The notes beneath the pieces were generated by a model that searched no databases, had not been told where the DNA came from, and saw only the letters and a program-made list of their open reading frames with translations. A DNA stretch of 64,000 nt from Desulfovibrio sp. X2 (lineage in GTDB: Bacteria; Desulfobacterota; Desulfovibrionia; Desulfovibrionales; Desulfovibrionaceae), in assembly GCF_000422205.1 (NCBI RefSeq), contig NZ_ATHV01000065.1, positions 124,001-188,000 on the forward strand, in the 5' to 3' direction. A program made the position numbers and the translations under genes. Positions 42,429 to 51,589 of this stretch are shown here, in pieces (within the stretch, counting starts at the first letter, position 1; each line of letters begins with the position of its first letter).

Positions 42429-44492
42429 TTGAACAGACTTTCGTTCGAACACGGTCGACAACGTCTCGTCTCCTTCCTGCATGCCGGGCAACCGTATCTC
42501 CACCGGTTCGACCGCATCTGCAGCGACACGGTCATCGTCCTTCTCCTCACCGCCCTCGCTGCATGCGTGGCTGTGTGGTCCGTCGGATCAGGAAAGGTCA
42601 GCCCGCAATTCTATCAGAGCGAATTCGCCCCGGCCGTGGCGATGGGATGCGGAGATCGCGCGACCGCTCCGGGCCCCGCTTTGAACGGGGCCGTCACGGA
42701 CTTCCTCTTCCTCAAACGGCAGACCCTTTCCTGCGAGGAAGTGCCTGCCGCGCTTCTCACCAGGCCTCAGGACATGTTCCAGAAGGCGAGCCGCTATCTC
42801 ATCGGCTCAGTGGGCCTTATGTGGAAATTGACAGGGATCAACTGGGGGGCTGTACGATATGTCGACGCCGTACTGTACGCCCTCTCTGCAGCCTTCGTAT
42901 ATGGCCTGTTCCGCCTCGCGGCTGGCCGACTCATCGCCGTACTCGGAGTCGTGCTGCTGATCTTCTCCAAGTTCCAACTCTACAACCTGCCGCACCTGCG
43001 CGACTATTCGAAAGCTCCGTTCATTTTCGCGGCCCTGCTCGCCTTCGGCCTGATGGCGCGATACCCGCTGGCCAGAAAACGGCTGTGGCCGTTGTCCGGC
43101 GCGGTGGGTGCCGTGCTCGGTCTCGGGATCGGCTTCCGCATGGACATGCTGCTCTTCGTGCCGATGTTCCCCGTGGTGCTCCTCGCCTTCCTGCCGGGCG
43201 GCTTCCGGCGGAACATCCCGGCCAAGGCCGGAGCGCTGGCTTCCTTCGCATGCGCGTTCCTCCTGCTCGGCTGGCCGATTCTGCGTGCCATGGGCGGCGG
43301 TGGAAACATGTTCCACGTCATCGTGCTCGGACTCACGAAACCGTTCGACGCTGCGTTAGGCATCGTCCCCTCGATCTACACATTCGGCTACAAGTACAAC
43401 GATTCGTATGTCTGGGAACTCATAAACAGCTTCGCCCACAGAGTTCTCGGGGCCAAGCATGTCTTTCCCCTGGCCACGGCGGGATACGACCAAGCCGGGC
43501 TCCATTATTATCTGGCCATCGCCAAAAACTTCCCCGCCGACTTGTTCACAAGATTCCTGTCAGCCCTGCTCTTGGTTCTCAGCTTCGCCCTGGGAAAATA
43601 TCCGCTGCTGGCGCACCTGATGCCCAAGCTGGCGCTCGCCATCCTCGCGGGCCTTGCCTTTGTCCGCACGCGACTGGCAGTGTTCGCCTACCTGATGATC
43701 TTCTTCCTGTGCGGGTACCCTTCCCTGCAATTCCAGGAGCGGCATTTCTTCCACCTACAGATCATCTCGCTGTGGATTCTCGCCATAGGACTGAACGCCA
43801 TTCTTCTGATAGGCTCGCGCAGCATATCGAATGCGTTCACCGGCAAGCCCGTCCTATCACGTATGATTCCGCCGGATGCCACAAAACGCGCCTTTGCGGC
43901 CGGAGTATTCCTTCTCGCGGCCGTTCTCGTCCCCGGCGCAACATTGAGCATCCTGCGCTCTTGGCAACAGCCGCACGCAAGGACTTTTCTCGAGAAATAC
44001 GAGCAGCTGCCCGTGATGCTTCCCGGACTCCAGCGCACCGTCGATCAGGATGGAACGGTATATCTGAGGGCGCCCGCGCCTCTGGAAGCCCCCCGGAAGC
44101 CGGATCAAGGGGCGGTATTCCCCCTGGACACGAAGTACTGGCTGTTGAAATTCGACAGCAGGCAGTGCGCTCACGAAGACGTTCGTATAACCACCCACTA
44201 TGATGCGAACTCCCAGTTTGCTGATATGTCGATGACGATCCCCATATCTCTCGATCATGGTGTGACAAGTTTTTATACTTCCACCCTCTCCTACACGGGA
44301 AAGACCACCTGGGGACAGGTATTCGCCGGATTTTCCCTGAGCCCGGATGACGCTGCGTGCCTGGAAGGAGTTTACGAGGTGGAAGACCTCGAGAAGGTCG
44401 GTCTGTTGCCGGACATCACGTTCCACGAAGACTGGAAGAACGAGAAGCTGTATCAACGGTCGAAGGTGATCAGCGAGAACTTCTGGCCTTAG
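42429..44492 (+). CDS. Large polytopic membrane protein, GT-C glycosyltransferase-like
   Basis: The 687-residue protein has about ten or more hydrophobic spans from residue 35 to about 515 (for example VIVLLLTALAACVAVWSV, AAFVYGLFRLAAGRLIAVLG, FACAFLLLGWPI, LMIFFLCGYPS). A soluble tail of about 170 residues follows. This layout fits periplasm-facing GT-C enzymes that use polyprenyl-phosphate sugars. The GT2 gene at 45503, of the type that makes such lipid-linked donors, lies shortly downstream, which supports the idea. No family was recognised with certainty. The start is TTG, preceded by AAGGGA. Confidence 0.65.
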   Translation: MNRLSFEHGRQRLVSFLHAGQPYLHRFDRICSDTVIVLLLTALAACVAVWSVGSGKVSPQFYQSEFAPAVAMGCGDRATAPGPALNGAVTDFLFLKRQTLSCEEVPAALLTRPQDMFQKASRYLIGSVGLMWKLTGINWGAVRYVDAVLYALSAAFVYGLFRLAAGRLIAVLGVVLLIFSKFQLYNLPHLRDYSKAPFIFAALLAFGLMARYPLARKRLWPLSGAVGAVLGLGIGFRMDMLLFVPMFPVVLLAFLPGGFRRNIPAKAGALASFACAFLLLGWPILRAMGGGGNMFHVIVLGLTKPFDAALGIVPSIYTFGYKYNDSYVWELINSFAHRVLGAKHVFPLATAGYDQAGLHYYLAIAKNFPADLFTRFLSALLLVLSFALGKYPLLAHLMPKLALAILAGLAFVRTRLAVFAYLMIFFLCGYPSLQFQERHFFHLQIISLWILAIGLNAILLIGSRSISNAFTGKPVLSRMIPPDATKRAFAAGVFLLAAVLVPGATLSILRSWQQPHARTFLEKYEQLPVMLPGLQRTVDQDGTVYLRAPAPLEAPRKPDQGAVFPLDTKYWLLKFDSRQCAHEDVRITTHYDANSQFADMSMTIPISLDHGVTSFYTSTLSYTGKTTWGQVFAGFSLSPDDAACLEGVYEVEDLEKVGLLPDITFHEDWKNEKLYQRSKVISENFWP

Positions 44493-44587
44493 TCGGGCAT
44501 CGGTCCATGCCTCCGGGTGCGCTTCCGCCGCCTGCCGGCATGCGCCACGGATTCCGGATCGAAGGGGACTCGGCATGAATAGGACCA

Positions 44588-45490
44588 ATGGCCGATCGTC
44601 TCGCCAAGACCGAGGCGATGGCCAAAAGACATAGAGAGGAATTTCAGGCGATGGAGTATATTCTTGACCAGGACGGCATCCACCAGCCGATGACTCCGGT
44701 CCGCCATCGCGACGAGGAGTACGAGGAGAGCGGCTTCGCGCTTCTGCTCGCCATGCAGGAGCGCCATTTCTGGTACCGGGGCAGGCATCGCTTTCTGCTT
44801 CGCGCGCTCGACGGACACCTCGCCGGAACGAGGACGATGCCCGAGGCCATCGACCTCGGGGGAGGTGTCGGCGGCTGGCTCCGGTATCTCGCGACTCGCC
44901 GCCCCGGACGCTTCGGCTCCCTGGCCCTGGCCGATTCCTCCCTTCTCGCCCTGCGCATGGCGGGAGATGTCCTGCCCGCCGGCACGGAGCGCTACCGGGT
45001 GGACCTCATGGACCTGGGCTGGCGGGAGCGCTGGGATGTCGCCTTCCTGCTCGACGTCATCGAGCACCTGCCCGACGACGCGGGGGCCCTGCGCGAGGCC
45101 GGCCGGTCGCTCAGGCCCGGCGGGCTGCTCTTCGTCACGGCTCCGGCGATGCCGCGATTCTGGAGCTACAACGACGAATACGCCCGCCATCTGCGGCGCT
45201 ACGTCCGCCAAGATCTCGCACACCTGGCGGAGCAGGCGGGGCTCGAGCTGCACGACGCGCGCTACTTCATGTTCCTGCTGAGCCCTCTCTACTGGCTTTC
45301 CCGGCACAGGCCGGGAATCGACGCGCTGGACGAACGGCAAAGACAGGAACTGGCCAGGCGTTCCCACCAGGTTCCGGCATGGCCGATCAATGAGGCGCTC
45401 GCCGCCGTCTTCGGGGCGGAGACCCCGCTCGGCCATCGAATTCGTTTTCCCTGGGGAACCTCGATCCTCGGGGTCTTCCGCAAACCCTGA
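44588..45490 (+). CDS. Class I SAM-dependent methyltransferase
   Basis: The 300-residue protein carries the SAM-binding motif AIDLGGGVGGWLRYL (motif I), a post-motif acidic segment LADSS, DVAFLLDVIEHLPDDAGALREA (motif II/III region) and LRPGGLLFVTAPA. The N-terminal 60 residues (MQERHFWYRGRHRFLL) match the type II-like methyltransferases of glycan loci in which FWF/YRGR precedes motif I. It may methylate a sugar or a quinone-like substrate. An alternative start at 44651 exists; ATG 44588 with AGGAC upstream is kept. It is followed closely by the GT2 gene. Confidence 0.8.
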   Translation: MADRLAKTEAMAKRHREEFQAMEYILDQDGIHQPMTPVRHRDEEYEESGFALLLAMQERHFWYRGRHRFLLRALDGHLAGTRTMPEAIDLGGGVGGWLRYLATRRPGRFGSLALADSSLLALRMAGDVLPAGTERYRVDLMDLGWRERWDVAFLLDVIEHLPDDAGALREAGRSLRPGGLLFVTAPAMPRFWSYNDEYARHLRRYVRQDLAHLAEQAGLELHDARYFMFLLSPLYWLSRHRPGIDALDERQRQELARRSHQVPAWPINEALAAVFGAETPLGHRIRFPWGTSILGVFRKP

Positions 45491-45502
45491 GGAACTTCCG
45501 GC

Positions 45503-46591
45503 ATGAAGAACTGCCAAAGGAAGAGCTGTCACATGAAAAGCTGCCATGATCGCCTTCCCGAAGACCGCGCCCCTGACGCGGACGGAAGCAACGGAGCGCC
45601 CGAAACGAAGGGGCCTGCGCTCTCCGTCGTCATCCCCGTCTATCGCTCGGCCGAGAGCCTCCCCCATTTGCACCAGCGTCTCGCCAGGGTCTTCGAGGAG
45701 CGCGGGGAGCGCTTCGAGATCATTTTCGTGGAGGACTGCGGAGGCGATGACTCCTGGGACGTGATCGAGCGGCTGGCCGCTTCGGACGGGCGGGTCCAGG
45801 GATTCCGCATGAGCCGCAATTACGGCCAGCACAACGCGCTTCTGTGCGGCATCCGCGCGGCCCGAGGAGAAATCATCGTGACCCTGGACGACGACCTGCA
45901 GCATCCGCCTGAAGAGCTGCCCAAGCTGCTGGCACGGTTGGCCGAGGGGTACGACGTGGTCTACGGCCCTCCCGCACAGGAGCAGCACGGGCTGCTTCGC
46001 GACCTCGCGTCGCAGATCACCAAGCTCGCCCTGGAGGGCGCCATGGGCGCGGCCAACGCCCGCCAGGTGAGCGCGCTGCGCGTCTTCAGGACCGAGCTGC
46101 GCGCCGCGTTCGCCGACTACTGCAGCCCGACGGTGAACATCGACGTTCTCCTGACCTGGGCCACGACCCGCTTCTCCGCCGTCCGGGTGCGCCACGAGCC
46201 GCGCAGGTTCGGCGAGTCCGGCTACACGCCCCGCAAACTCGTGCGCCACGCGCTGAACATGATGACCGGCTTCACGACGAGGCCCTTGCACATGGCGAGC
46301 ATCATGGGCTTCGCCTGCTCCCTGTTCGGCCTGACGGTCCTCGCATACGTTCTGCTCCGCTGGCTGGTACAGGGAAGCACAGTTCCGGGTTTCGCCTTCC
46401 TGGCCTCGATCATCGCCGTCTTCTCGGGCGCACAGCTCCTTGCCTTGGGCAATCATCGGCGAATACCTTGCACGGATGCACTTCAGGACCATGGAGCGTC
46501 CGCCGTATGTCGTCCGCGAGCACCTGTCCACGGACCGCTGAACGGCCGCCGCTCCGATGCGGCCATCTGGGAGGAAAAGGAAAGAAGATGA
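45503..46591 (+). CDS. GT2 polyprenyl-phosphate glycosyltransferase (GtrB/DPM type) with frameshifted C terminus
   Basis: The intact part is a GT2 enzyme of the dolichol/undecaprenyl-phosphate sugar synthase type: LSVVIPVYRSAESL, FEIIFVEDCGGDDSW, LDDDLQHPPEELPKLL (DxD) and two C-terminal membrane spans (about 256-310). After FSGAQLLALG the frame breaks. One extra A near 46451 turns the expected IIGEYLARMHFRTMERPPY into unrelated residues. Removing it restores the family C terminus and a stop at 46541. As read, the protein continues to 46591 and overlaps the next ATG by four bases. The catalytic domain is complete, so activity may persist. A sequencing error is possible. It probably supplies a lipid-linked sugar to the GT-C-like membrane proteins nearby. 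Confidence 0.78.
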   Translation: MKNCQRKSCHMKSCHDRLPEDRAPDADGSNGAPETKGPALSVVIPVYRSAESLPHLHQRLARVFEERGERFEIIFVEDCGGDDSWDVIERLAASDGRVQGFRMSRNYGQHNALLCGIRAARGEIIVTLDDDLQHPPEELPKLLARLAEGYDVVYGPPAQEQHGLLRDLASQITKLALEGAMGAANARQVSALRVFRTELRAAFADYCSPTVNIDVLLTWATTRFSAVRVRHEPRRFGESGYTPRKLVRHALNMMTGFTTRPLHMASIMGFACSLFGLTVLAYVLLRWLVQGSTVPGFAFLASIIAVFSGAQLLALGNHRRIPCTDALQDHGASAVCRPRAPVHGPLNGRRSDAAIWEEKERR

Positions 46592-47361
46592 GCGAACATA
46601 TCAAGGACTACTGGGAATCCCAGGGGAAATCCCACGGCGCGTCGCACTGGGCGTCATGGGGCGACAACTGGATGATCGACCTCGAGATCGAGACCATCGG
46701 CGCGCATATCAAACCCGGCGACACGGTGATCGACGTGGGCTGCGCGAATGGCTACTCCACGTTCCGCCAGTTAGACGAGCGGAAGCCTGCTGCCATTGTC
46801 GGCGTGGATTTCGCCCAGAACATGATCGATGCCGCACGTGGCGTGCTGGCCACTCGTGCATCCACGGAGAACGTCTCCTTCCAGGTCGGGGACGTACGCG
46901 ATCTTTGCTTCGAGGACGGACGGTTCGACGTCGCATACACGACGCGAGTCCTTATCAATCTGCCGACCTGGGAAGAACAGAAGAAGGGAATCCGGGAATG
47001 CCTGCGTATCCTGCGTCCGGGAGGAAAGCTGGTGCTTTCCGAGGGCTTCTGGGAGCCGCTCTGCCTGCTGAATGCGATGCGCCAGCTAAAGAGCCTGCCT
47101 CCCCTTGTTGAGCACGATTTCAACAGGTATCTCAAAAAATCGAATGTCGAAAAATTTCTGGATGATCTCGGGGCCTCTTTCGAGTTCGAGGATTTCTCGT
47201 CCATCTATTATCTCGGATCTCGATTCCTGCGTGAGCTCGTCACGGACCCTTCGCAGTATGAAGGATTCACGAATCCCATCAACAAGATATTCTTCGAGAT
47301 AGAAAGACAGTATTCCGGAGGTGGTTTCGGCATCCAGCAGGCCGTGGTGATCACCAAATAA
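46588..47361 (+). CDS. Class I SAM-dependent methyltransferase
   Basis: The 257-residue protein has VIDVGCANGYSTF as SAM motif I, the acidic loop GVDFAQNMIDAA, DVAYTTRVLINLPTWEEQKKGI and LRILRPGGKLVLSEGF. The N terminus (KDYWESQGKSHGASHWASWGD) resembles methyltransferases found in sugar-modification loci. ATG 46588 follows a GAGGAAAAGGAAAG purine tract, and the frame upstream of it belongs to the end of the GT2 gene. The gene sits directly before the WecE-type aminotransferase, so methylation of an amino or deoxy sugar is conceivable. Confidence 0.82.
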   Translation: MSEHIKDYWESQGKSHGASHWASWGDNWMIDLEIETIGAHIKPGDTVIDVGCANGYSTFRQLDERKPAAIVGVDFAQNMIDAARGVLATRASTENVSFQVGDVRDLCFEDGRFDVAYTTRVLINLPTWEEQKKGIRECLRILRPGGKLVLSEGFWEPLCLLNAMRQLKSLPPLVEHDFNRYLKKSNVEKFLDDLGASFEFEDFSSIYYLGSRFLRELVTDPSQYEGFTNPINKIFFEIERQYSGGGFGIQQAVVITK

Positions 47362-47408
47362 CTGGCAGGCCACGGCACGCCGTGCGCTTCTTTCTCCGAG
47401 GGGCAGCA

Positions 47409-48572
47409 ATGTGCAACGATGAAGTGATTCCGTTCAACCGGCCCTACATGACAGGCCGAGAGCTCTACTACATCGCTCAGGCGAACTTCGGCCACATGCT
47501 CGCAGGCGATGGACCGTACACAAAACGTTGCCACAAGTGGCTCGAGCAGCGAAGCGGCAGCGGCAAGGCCCTGCTGACCCACTCCTGCACTGCTGCCCTG
47601 GACATGGCGGCGATGTTGCTGGACATACGGCCAGGCGACGAGGTCATCCTGCCCTCCTACACATTCGTCTCCACGGCCAACGCCTTCGCGCTGCGGGGCG
47701 GGGTGCCGGTCTTCTTGGACATCCGCCAGGACACCCTGAACATGGACGAGCGGCTGATCGAAGACGCCATCACGCCGCGCACCAGGGCAATAGCTCCCGT
47801 GCATTATGCCGGCGTGGGCTGCGAGATGGACACGATCATCGACATCGCTCGACGCCATGGCATCAAGGTCGTGGAGGACGCGGCCCAGGGAGTGATGGCC
47901 ACCTACAAGGGTCGCGCCCTCGGCAGCATAGGCGATCTCGGCGCGTACAGCTTCCATGAAACCAAGAACGTCATTTCCGGCGAGGGGGGCGCGCTCCTGG
48001 TCAACGATCCCGAACTGTCGCTGCGCGCGGAGATCATCCGCGAGAAAGGCACGGACCGCAGCCGCTTCTTCCGGGGCGAGGTGGACAAATACACCTGGCA
48101 GGAGGTGGGCTCATCCTTCCTCCCCGGAGAGTTGATCGCGGCCTTCCTCTGGGCGCAGCTCGAGGAGGCGGAGCCGATCACCGCACACCGCATGGCGAGC
48201 TGGGATTACTACCACGCAGCGCTCGCGTCCCTGGAGGAGAAGGGTTTGCTGCGCCGCCCCATCGTCCCTCCAGAATGCCTGCACAACGCGCACATGTACT
48301 ACGTGCTCCTCGCACCGGGCATCGACCGCCAGACAGTGCTCGACACCCTGAAGCGGAACAACGTGCATTCCGTCTTCCACTACGTGCCGCTCCATTCCTC
48401 GCCGGCAGGAACGCGCTACGGCAGGGTCCACGGCGACATGCACGTGACGGACGCTATAGCACAACGGCTTATTCGACTTCCGCTTTGGGTCGGCTTGACA
48501 GAAAAACATCAAGATAAAGTCATCGCTGTGCTCTCAAAAGCAGTCAGCACATTTCAAAAAAGATCGACATAA
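47409..48572 (+). CDS. wecE: dTDP-4-amino-4,6-dideoxygalactose transaminase (WecE/RffA-type)
   Basis: The 387-residue protein is a DegT/DnrJ/EryC1 aminotransferase that would convert a 4-keto-6-deoxy nucleotide sugar to the 4-amino sugar with glutamate. The N-terminal IPFNRPYMTG, the LTHSCTAALDMAA and LPSYTFVSTANAFALRG segments, and the PLP lysine in SFHETKNVISGEGG are the WecE/RffA signature. Length is typical. I use ATG 47409 with GAGGGG upstream; the frame continues to a GTG at 47382. Its usual precursor enzymes RmlA and RmlB are not in this window, so the keto sugar comes from elsewhere. Confidence 0.9.
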   Translation: MCNDEVIPFNRPYMTGRELYYIAQANFGHMLAGDGPYTKRCHKWLEQRSGSGKALLTHSCTAALDMAAMLLDIRPGDEVILPSYTFVSTANAFALRGGVPVFLDIRQDTLNMDERLIEDAITPRTRAIAPVHYAGVGCEMDTIIDIARRHGIKVVEDAAQGVMATYKGRALGSIGDLGAYSFHETKNVISGEGGALLVNDPELSLRAEIIREKGTDRSRFFRGEVDKYTWQEVGSSFLPGELIAAFLWAQLEEAEPITAHRMASWDYYHAALASLEEKGLLRRPIVPPECLHNAHMYYVLLAPGIDRQTVLDTLKRNNVHSVFHYVPLHSSPAGTRYGRVHGDMHVTDAIAQRLIRLPLWVGLTEKHQDKVIAVLSKAVSTFQKRST

Positions 48573-48614
48573 TTCGCTAATGAATCATCAATTTCTATCT
48601 AAGGCCCTATTCTC

Positions 48615-50336
48615 TTGCCATACAAAAAAACAGCAATGAAACAGAACTGTAACTCGCAGCTGAATTCCTACCGCATGAAGGATCCTAGGAACTTTTACAA
48701 GTTCGTATTTCTTTTTTTCGCTGCTGGCTACATAGCAATATACTATATACTTGGGGAAAACACCCGCATCACGATGTGGGACGGACTGGACTTTCTCAAT
48801 CTCCCTACCCTCGTGGCATCGGGAAAACTTTTCGCTAGCAATAGCGTGCGGGTTGAACAATTTTTTAATGGCATCCCGAGAAGCTGTTTTCCCTCTGAAC
48901 TTTTCATACCTACATTGCTATTTGAAATAGCAAGTCCGTATTACGCAATCGCTATCAATAAAACCATTGCAGTCTCCATAGCATTCCTCGGCATGTACTG
49001 CCTCCTCACTCGCCACATTTTGGACGATCAAGATCAAGAATGGATATCCATCGGGGTGGCCGCCAGCTTTGCGACTCTGCCCCTTTTTTTCTGTGATATT
49101 TCCAGTTCCACAGTACCGCTTCTCATATATGTAATCCTCAATATACGATCTGATGAAGGGTCATACAGAGATTGGCTTATCGTGGGACTGACTCCCTTCC
49201 TCGCTTCATTTGTCTTAATGGGTTTTTTCTTCATTCTGACAATGGGCGTTCTTTTTGTGTTCGATCTCATTGAAACACGCCGGGTTAAATGGAAATTCTT
49301 ATTTTCGATTTTTCTTTATACGGGGATATCGCTCGTCTGTGAATATAGGACGCTGCTTCAACTTTTTGAGAAACATGCCTTCATTTCCCATAGAACTGAA
49401 TTTGTATTGCCGACGGAGAAATCGCTCCTCAGAGTTGTTTATTATTCCGCGCGATCTTTCATTATTGGAAATAACAATTTACCGACATTGCAAGGTACTA
49501 TTGTAGTTCCTACCATTATAGCAGCATATTTTTTAAGAAAAAGATCCCAAAAGTTAATTGCAATTTTAACAAAATTACTTGGCTACATTGCCGCTACAAC
49601 TCTCCTTGAAGGACTTCTCACCTGGAAACCGATTGCGCATACTTGCATCGCATTCTTTTCCAAGTTTCCCCTTCAACTCCGATTTTATTGGCTCTATGGC
49701 GCGTTCTGGTTCATCGCATTTGCAATTGCATTGTCTATAATTTCAAGGACGAACAAGAGAACACATTTTCTTATTTTTATTGTTATTACAGCTCAATTGT
49801 TGATCAATTTTAGGCATCATGAAGAATTCAGAAACACCAGCACCCCAACATTCAAGGAATTTTTTGCTGAAAAACAATTTTCAAAAATTCGCTCCTTCAT
49901 TGCCCTGCCACAGTCGGAATACCGCGTTGTCAGTGTGGGCATATTCCCATCGGTCGCCTCGTATAATGGATTCTATACTCTCGATGGTTATTTTCCCAAC
50001 TATCCGTTGTCATACAAACATCGATTTCGCAGAATAATTTCCCCCGAGCTAGACAAATCAGCACGGGCAGCGGCTTACTTTGACGACTGGGGTTCCAGGG
50101 TCTATATTTTTTCTTCTGAAATCTACGATGAAACAATAACGCCGAGATATGCACAAGAAAAAACTATTCATCTCGATCTAAACTATTCAGTACTTTACAA
50201 CATGGGTTGTCGCTATATTATTTCAGCAACTCCAATATATGTCGCGCAAAACAAAAATTTAGTCTTTTTACATCAATTTAACGACCCAGATTCCTTTTGG
50301 AATATCTTTCTTTACAAGATTATCCCCAGTAATTAA
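48615..50336 (+). CDS. AT-rich polytopic membrane protein (DUF6044/YkoS-like)
   Basis: The 573-residue protein has about ten hydrophobic spans between residues 28 and 400 and a soluble C-terminal part of about 150 residues. The N-terminal ITMWDGLDFLNL and the C-terminal YFPNYPLSYKHRFRRII with YFDDWGSRVYIFSSE recall the YkoS-like DUF6044 family, a tentative match from memory. Such proteins look like GT-C-type glycosyltransferases. Base composition is strikingly AT-rich against every neighbour, which indicates recent transfer. The start is uncertain: TTG 48615 has AAGG at a workable distance, while ATG 48636 has no clear ribosome site. It converges on the glycosyltransferase at 50420. Confidence 0.7.
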   Translation: MPYKKTAMKQNCNSQLNSYRMKDPRNFYKFVFLFFAAGYIAIYYILGENTRITMWDGLDFLNLPTLVASGKLFASNSVRVEQFFNGIPRSCFPSELFIPTLLFEIASPYYAIAINKTIAVSIAFLGMYCLLTRHILDDQDQEWISIGVAASFATLPLFFCDISSSTVPLLIYVILNIRSDEGSYRDWLIVGLTPFLASFVLMGFFFILTMGVLFVFDLIETRRVKWKFLFSIFLYTGISLVCEYRTLLQLFEKHAFISHRTEFVLPTEKSLLRVVYYSARSFIIGNNNLPTLQGTIVVPTIIAAYFLRKRSQKLIAILTKLLGYIAATTLLEGLLTWKPIAHTCIAFFSKFPLQLRFYWLYGAFWFIAFAIALSIISRTNKRTHFLIFIVITAQLLINFRHHEEFRNTSTPTFKEFFAEKQFSKIRSFIALPQSEYRVVSVGIFPSVASYNGFYTLDGYFPNYPLSYKHRFRRIISPELDKSARAAAYFDDWGSRVYIFSSEIYDETITPRYAQEKTIHLDLNYSVLYNMGCRYIISATPIYVAQNKNLVFLHQFNDPDSFWNIFLYKIIPSN

Positions 50337-50419
50337 CTATTCAATTTTTATAATATTTAAAAAATTAACGTTACTCGTCGCCATCTATAAAAAGTTACAT
50401 TAATATCTAGAGAGGAGCA

Positions 50420-51589
50420 CTATTTGCTTGCCTTGGCATCTCGAGCTTGCTCCCCTTTCCCAAGAAGCCGAGCATATAAATCTGTCTCTTTCCTGATCAC
50501 TGCGCTCAATGAATAGTTGTTTACCATATCATTTGTTGCGTTGAGCCCCAATTCCTTCAAATCGGATTCCGAACGCAGACGGCGCAGACCTTCCGCCAGC
50601 GCCTCGGCAGAGGTATCCCGCGCAAGCACGCCGTTCTCGCCGTCGCGGATGACCTCGGAAATCCCGGGGACATTCGTGCCTAGACAGGCGCATCCGCAGG
50701 CCATGGCCTCGAGAAGGGCCTTGGGCATGCCCTCGAACAGGGAAGGAAGCGCGAATATTCGGTAGCGGTTGAGAACCCCGGGCAATTCGGCATTCGGGAC
50801 AGTGCCCAGGAAACGGACATCCGCCGCCAACCGCGCCGAGAGGTCACGCAGACTCGCTTCCTCCGGGCCGACGCCGTAAAGATCGAGCCCCATGCCTGCC
50901 TGCGCGGCGCAGGCAACGAGCGCGGGCAAGTTCTTCTGCGGGTGCAGACGGCCGATGAAGACCATGCGGTCGTCCTGGCGGGGCCCCCCCAGGGGGCGGA
51001 AGAGCGAGACGTCGATGAAGTTCGGCACCACATCCACATTCCGGGCACCCAGGACCGTCTCCAGGTAGCGTCGGTCGTGCTGGCTGGCCACTGTCGCGGC
51101 ATCGGCGAAACGGTAGCAGAGACGCTCGATACAGCGGAAAAGGCGGATGCGCAGCTGGCTGGCCTTGCCTCCGTTCGCCTCGAACTGCGAAAGCGTGAAG
51201 CCGGTGCGCACGAGAAGGGGGCGGCGCAGGAGAGCCTTGCCCACGAGCGCGGTCCACGCGCCGTCCATCTGGTTGGTCTTGAGGATGTCGGCGCGGCGCA
51301 GATCGCGCCAATGCACAAGGGGCGCGACAAGGGACCAGAGCATGCGCCCGGGGTAGGAGGCGAGGAGGCGAGGCATGCCGAGTACGCGTATCCCGAGGGG
51401 GAGCTCGCCCGAAGCGTGCAGGCGCGCGGCGAGCTCCTCGTCCTTGTCGCCATACGTCACCCAGACGATCTCGTCGCAAATTCCGCGTTTGAGCAGCTCC
51501 CCGTAGAGCAGCTTTTCGCGGCCGAGGAGTCCGCCCTCGACCCAGGCCGCCAGCGAGACGCCCCGGGTGAAGAACAGGGCGAGCCTCAT
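50420..51589 (-). CDS. Glycosyltransferase family 4
   Basis: The 389-residue protein is a GT-B family 4 enzyme. The N-terminal domain starts MRLALFFTRGVSL and the C-terminal donor domain has MVFIGRLHPQKNL, LDLYGVGPEEASLR, VRFLGTVPNAELP and FALPSLFEGMPKALLEAMACGC, with the conserved glutamate pattern. It would add a hexose or similar sugar to the glycan. GGGAGAGAG precedes the ATG. Its start overlaps the stop of the broken methyltransferase upstream by four bases, indicating a former two-gene unit. It is one of few reverse-strand genes in the locus. Confidence 0.86.
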   Translation of the reverse strand: MRLALFFTRGVSLAAWVEGGLLGREKLLYGELLKRGICDEIVWVTYGDKDEELAARLHASGELPLGIRVLGMPRLLASYPGRMLWSLVAPLVHWRDLRRADILKTNQMDGAWTALVGKALLRRPLLVRTGFTLSQFEANGGKASQLRIRLFRCIERLCYRFADAATVASQHDRRYLETVLGARNVDVVPNFIDVSLFRPLGGPRQDDRMVFIGRLHPQKNLPALVACAAQAGMGLDLYGVGPEEASLRDLSARLAADVRFLGTVPNAELPGVLNRYRIFALPSLFEGMPKALLEAMACGCACLGTNVPGISEVIRDGENGVLARDTSAEALAEGLRRLRSESDLKELGLNATNDMVNNYSLSAVIRKETDLYARLLGKGEQARDAKASK

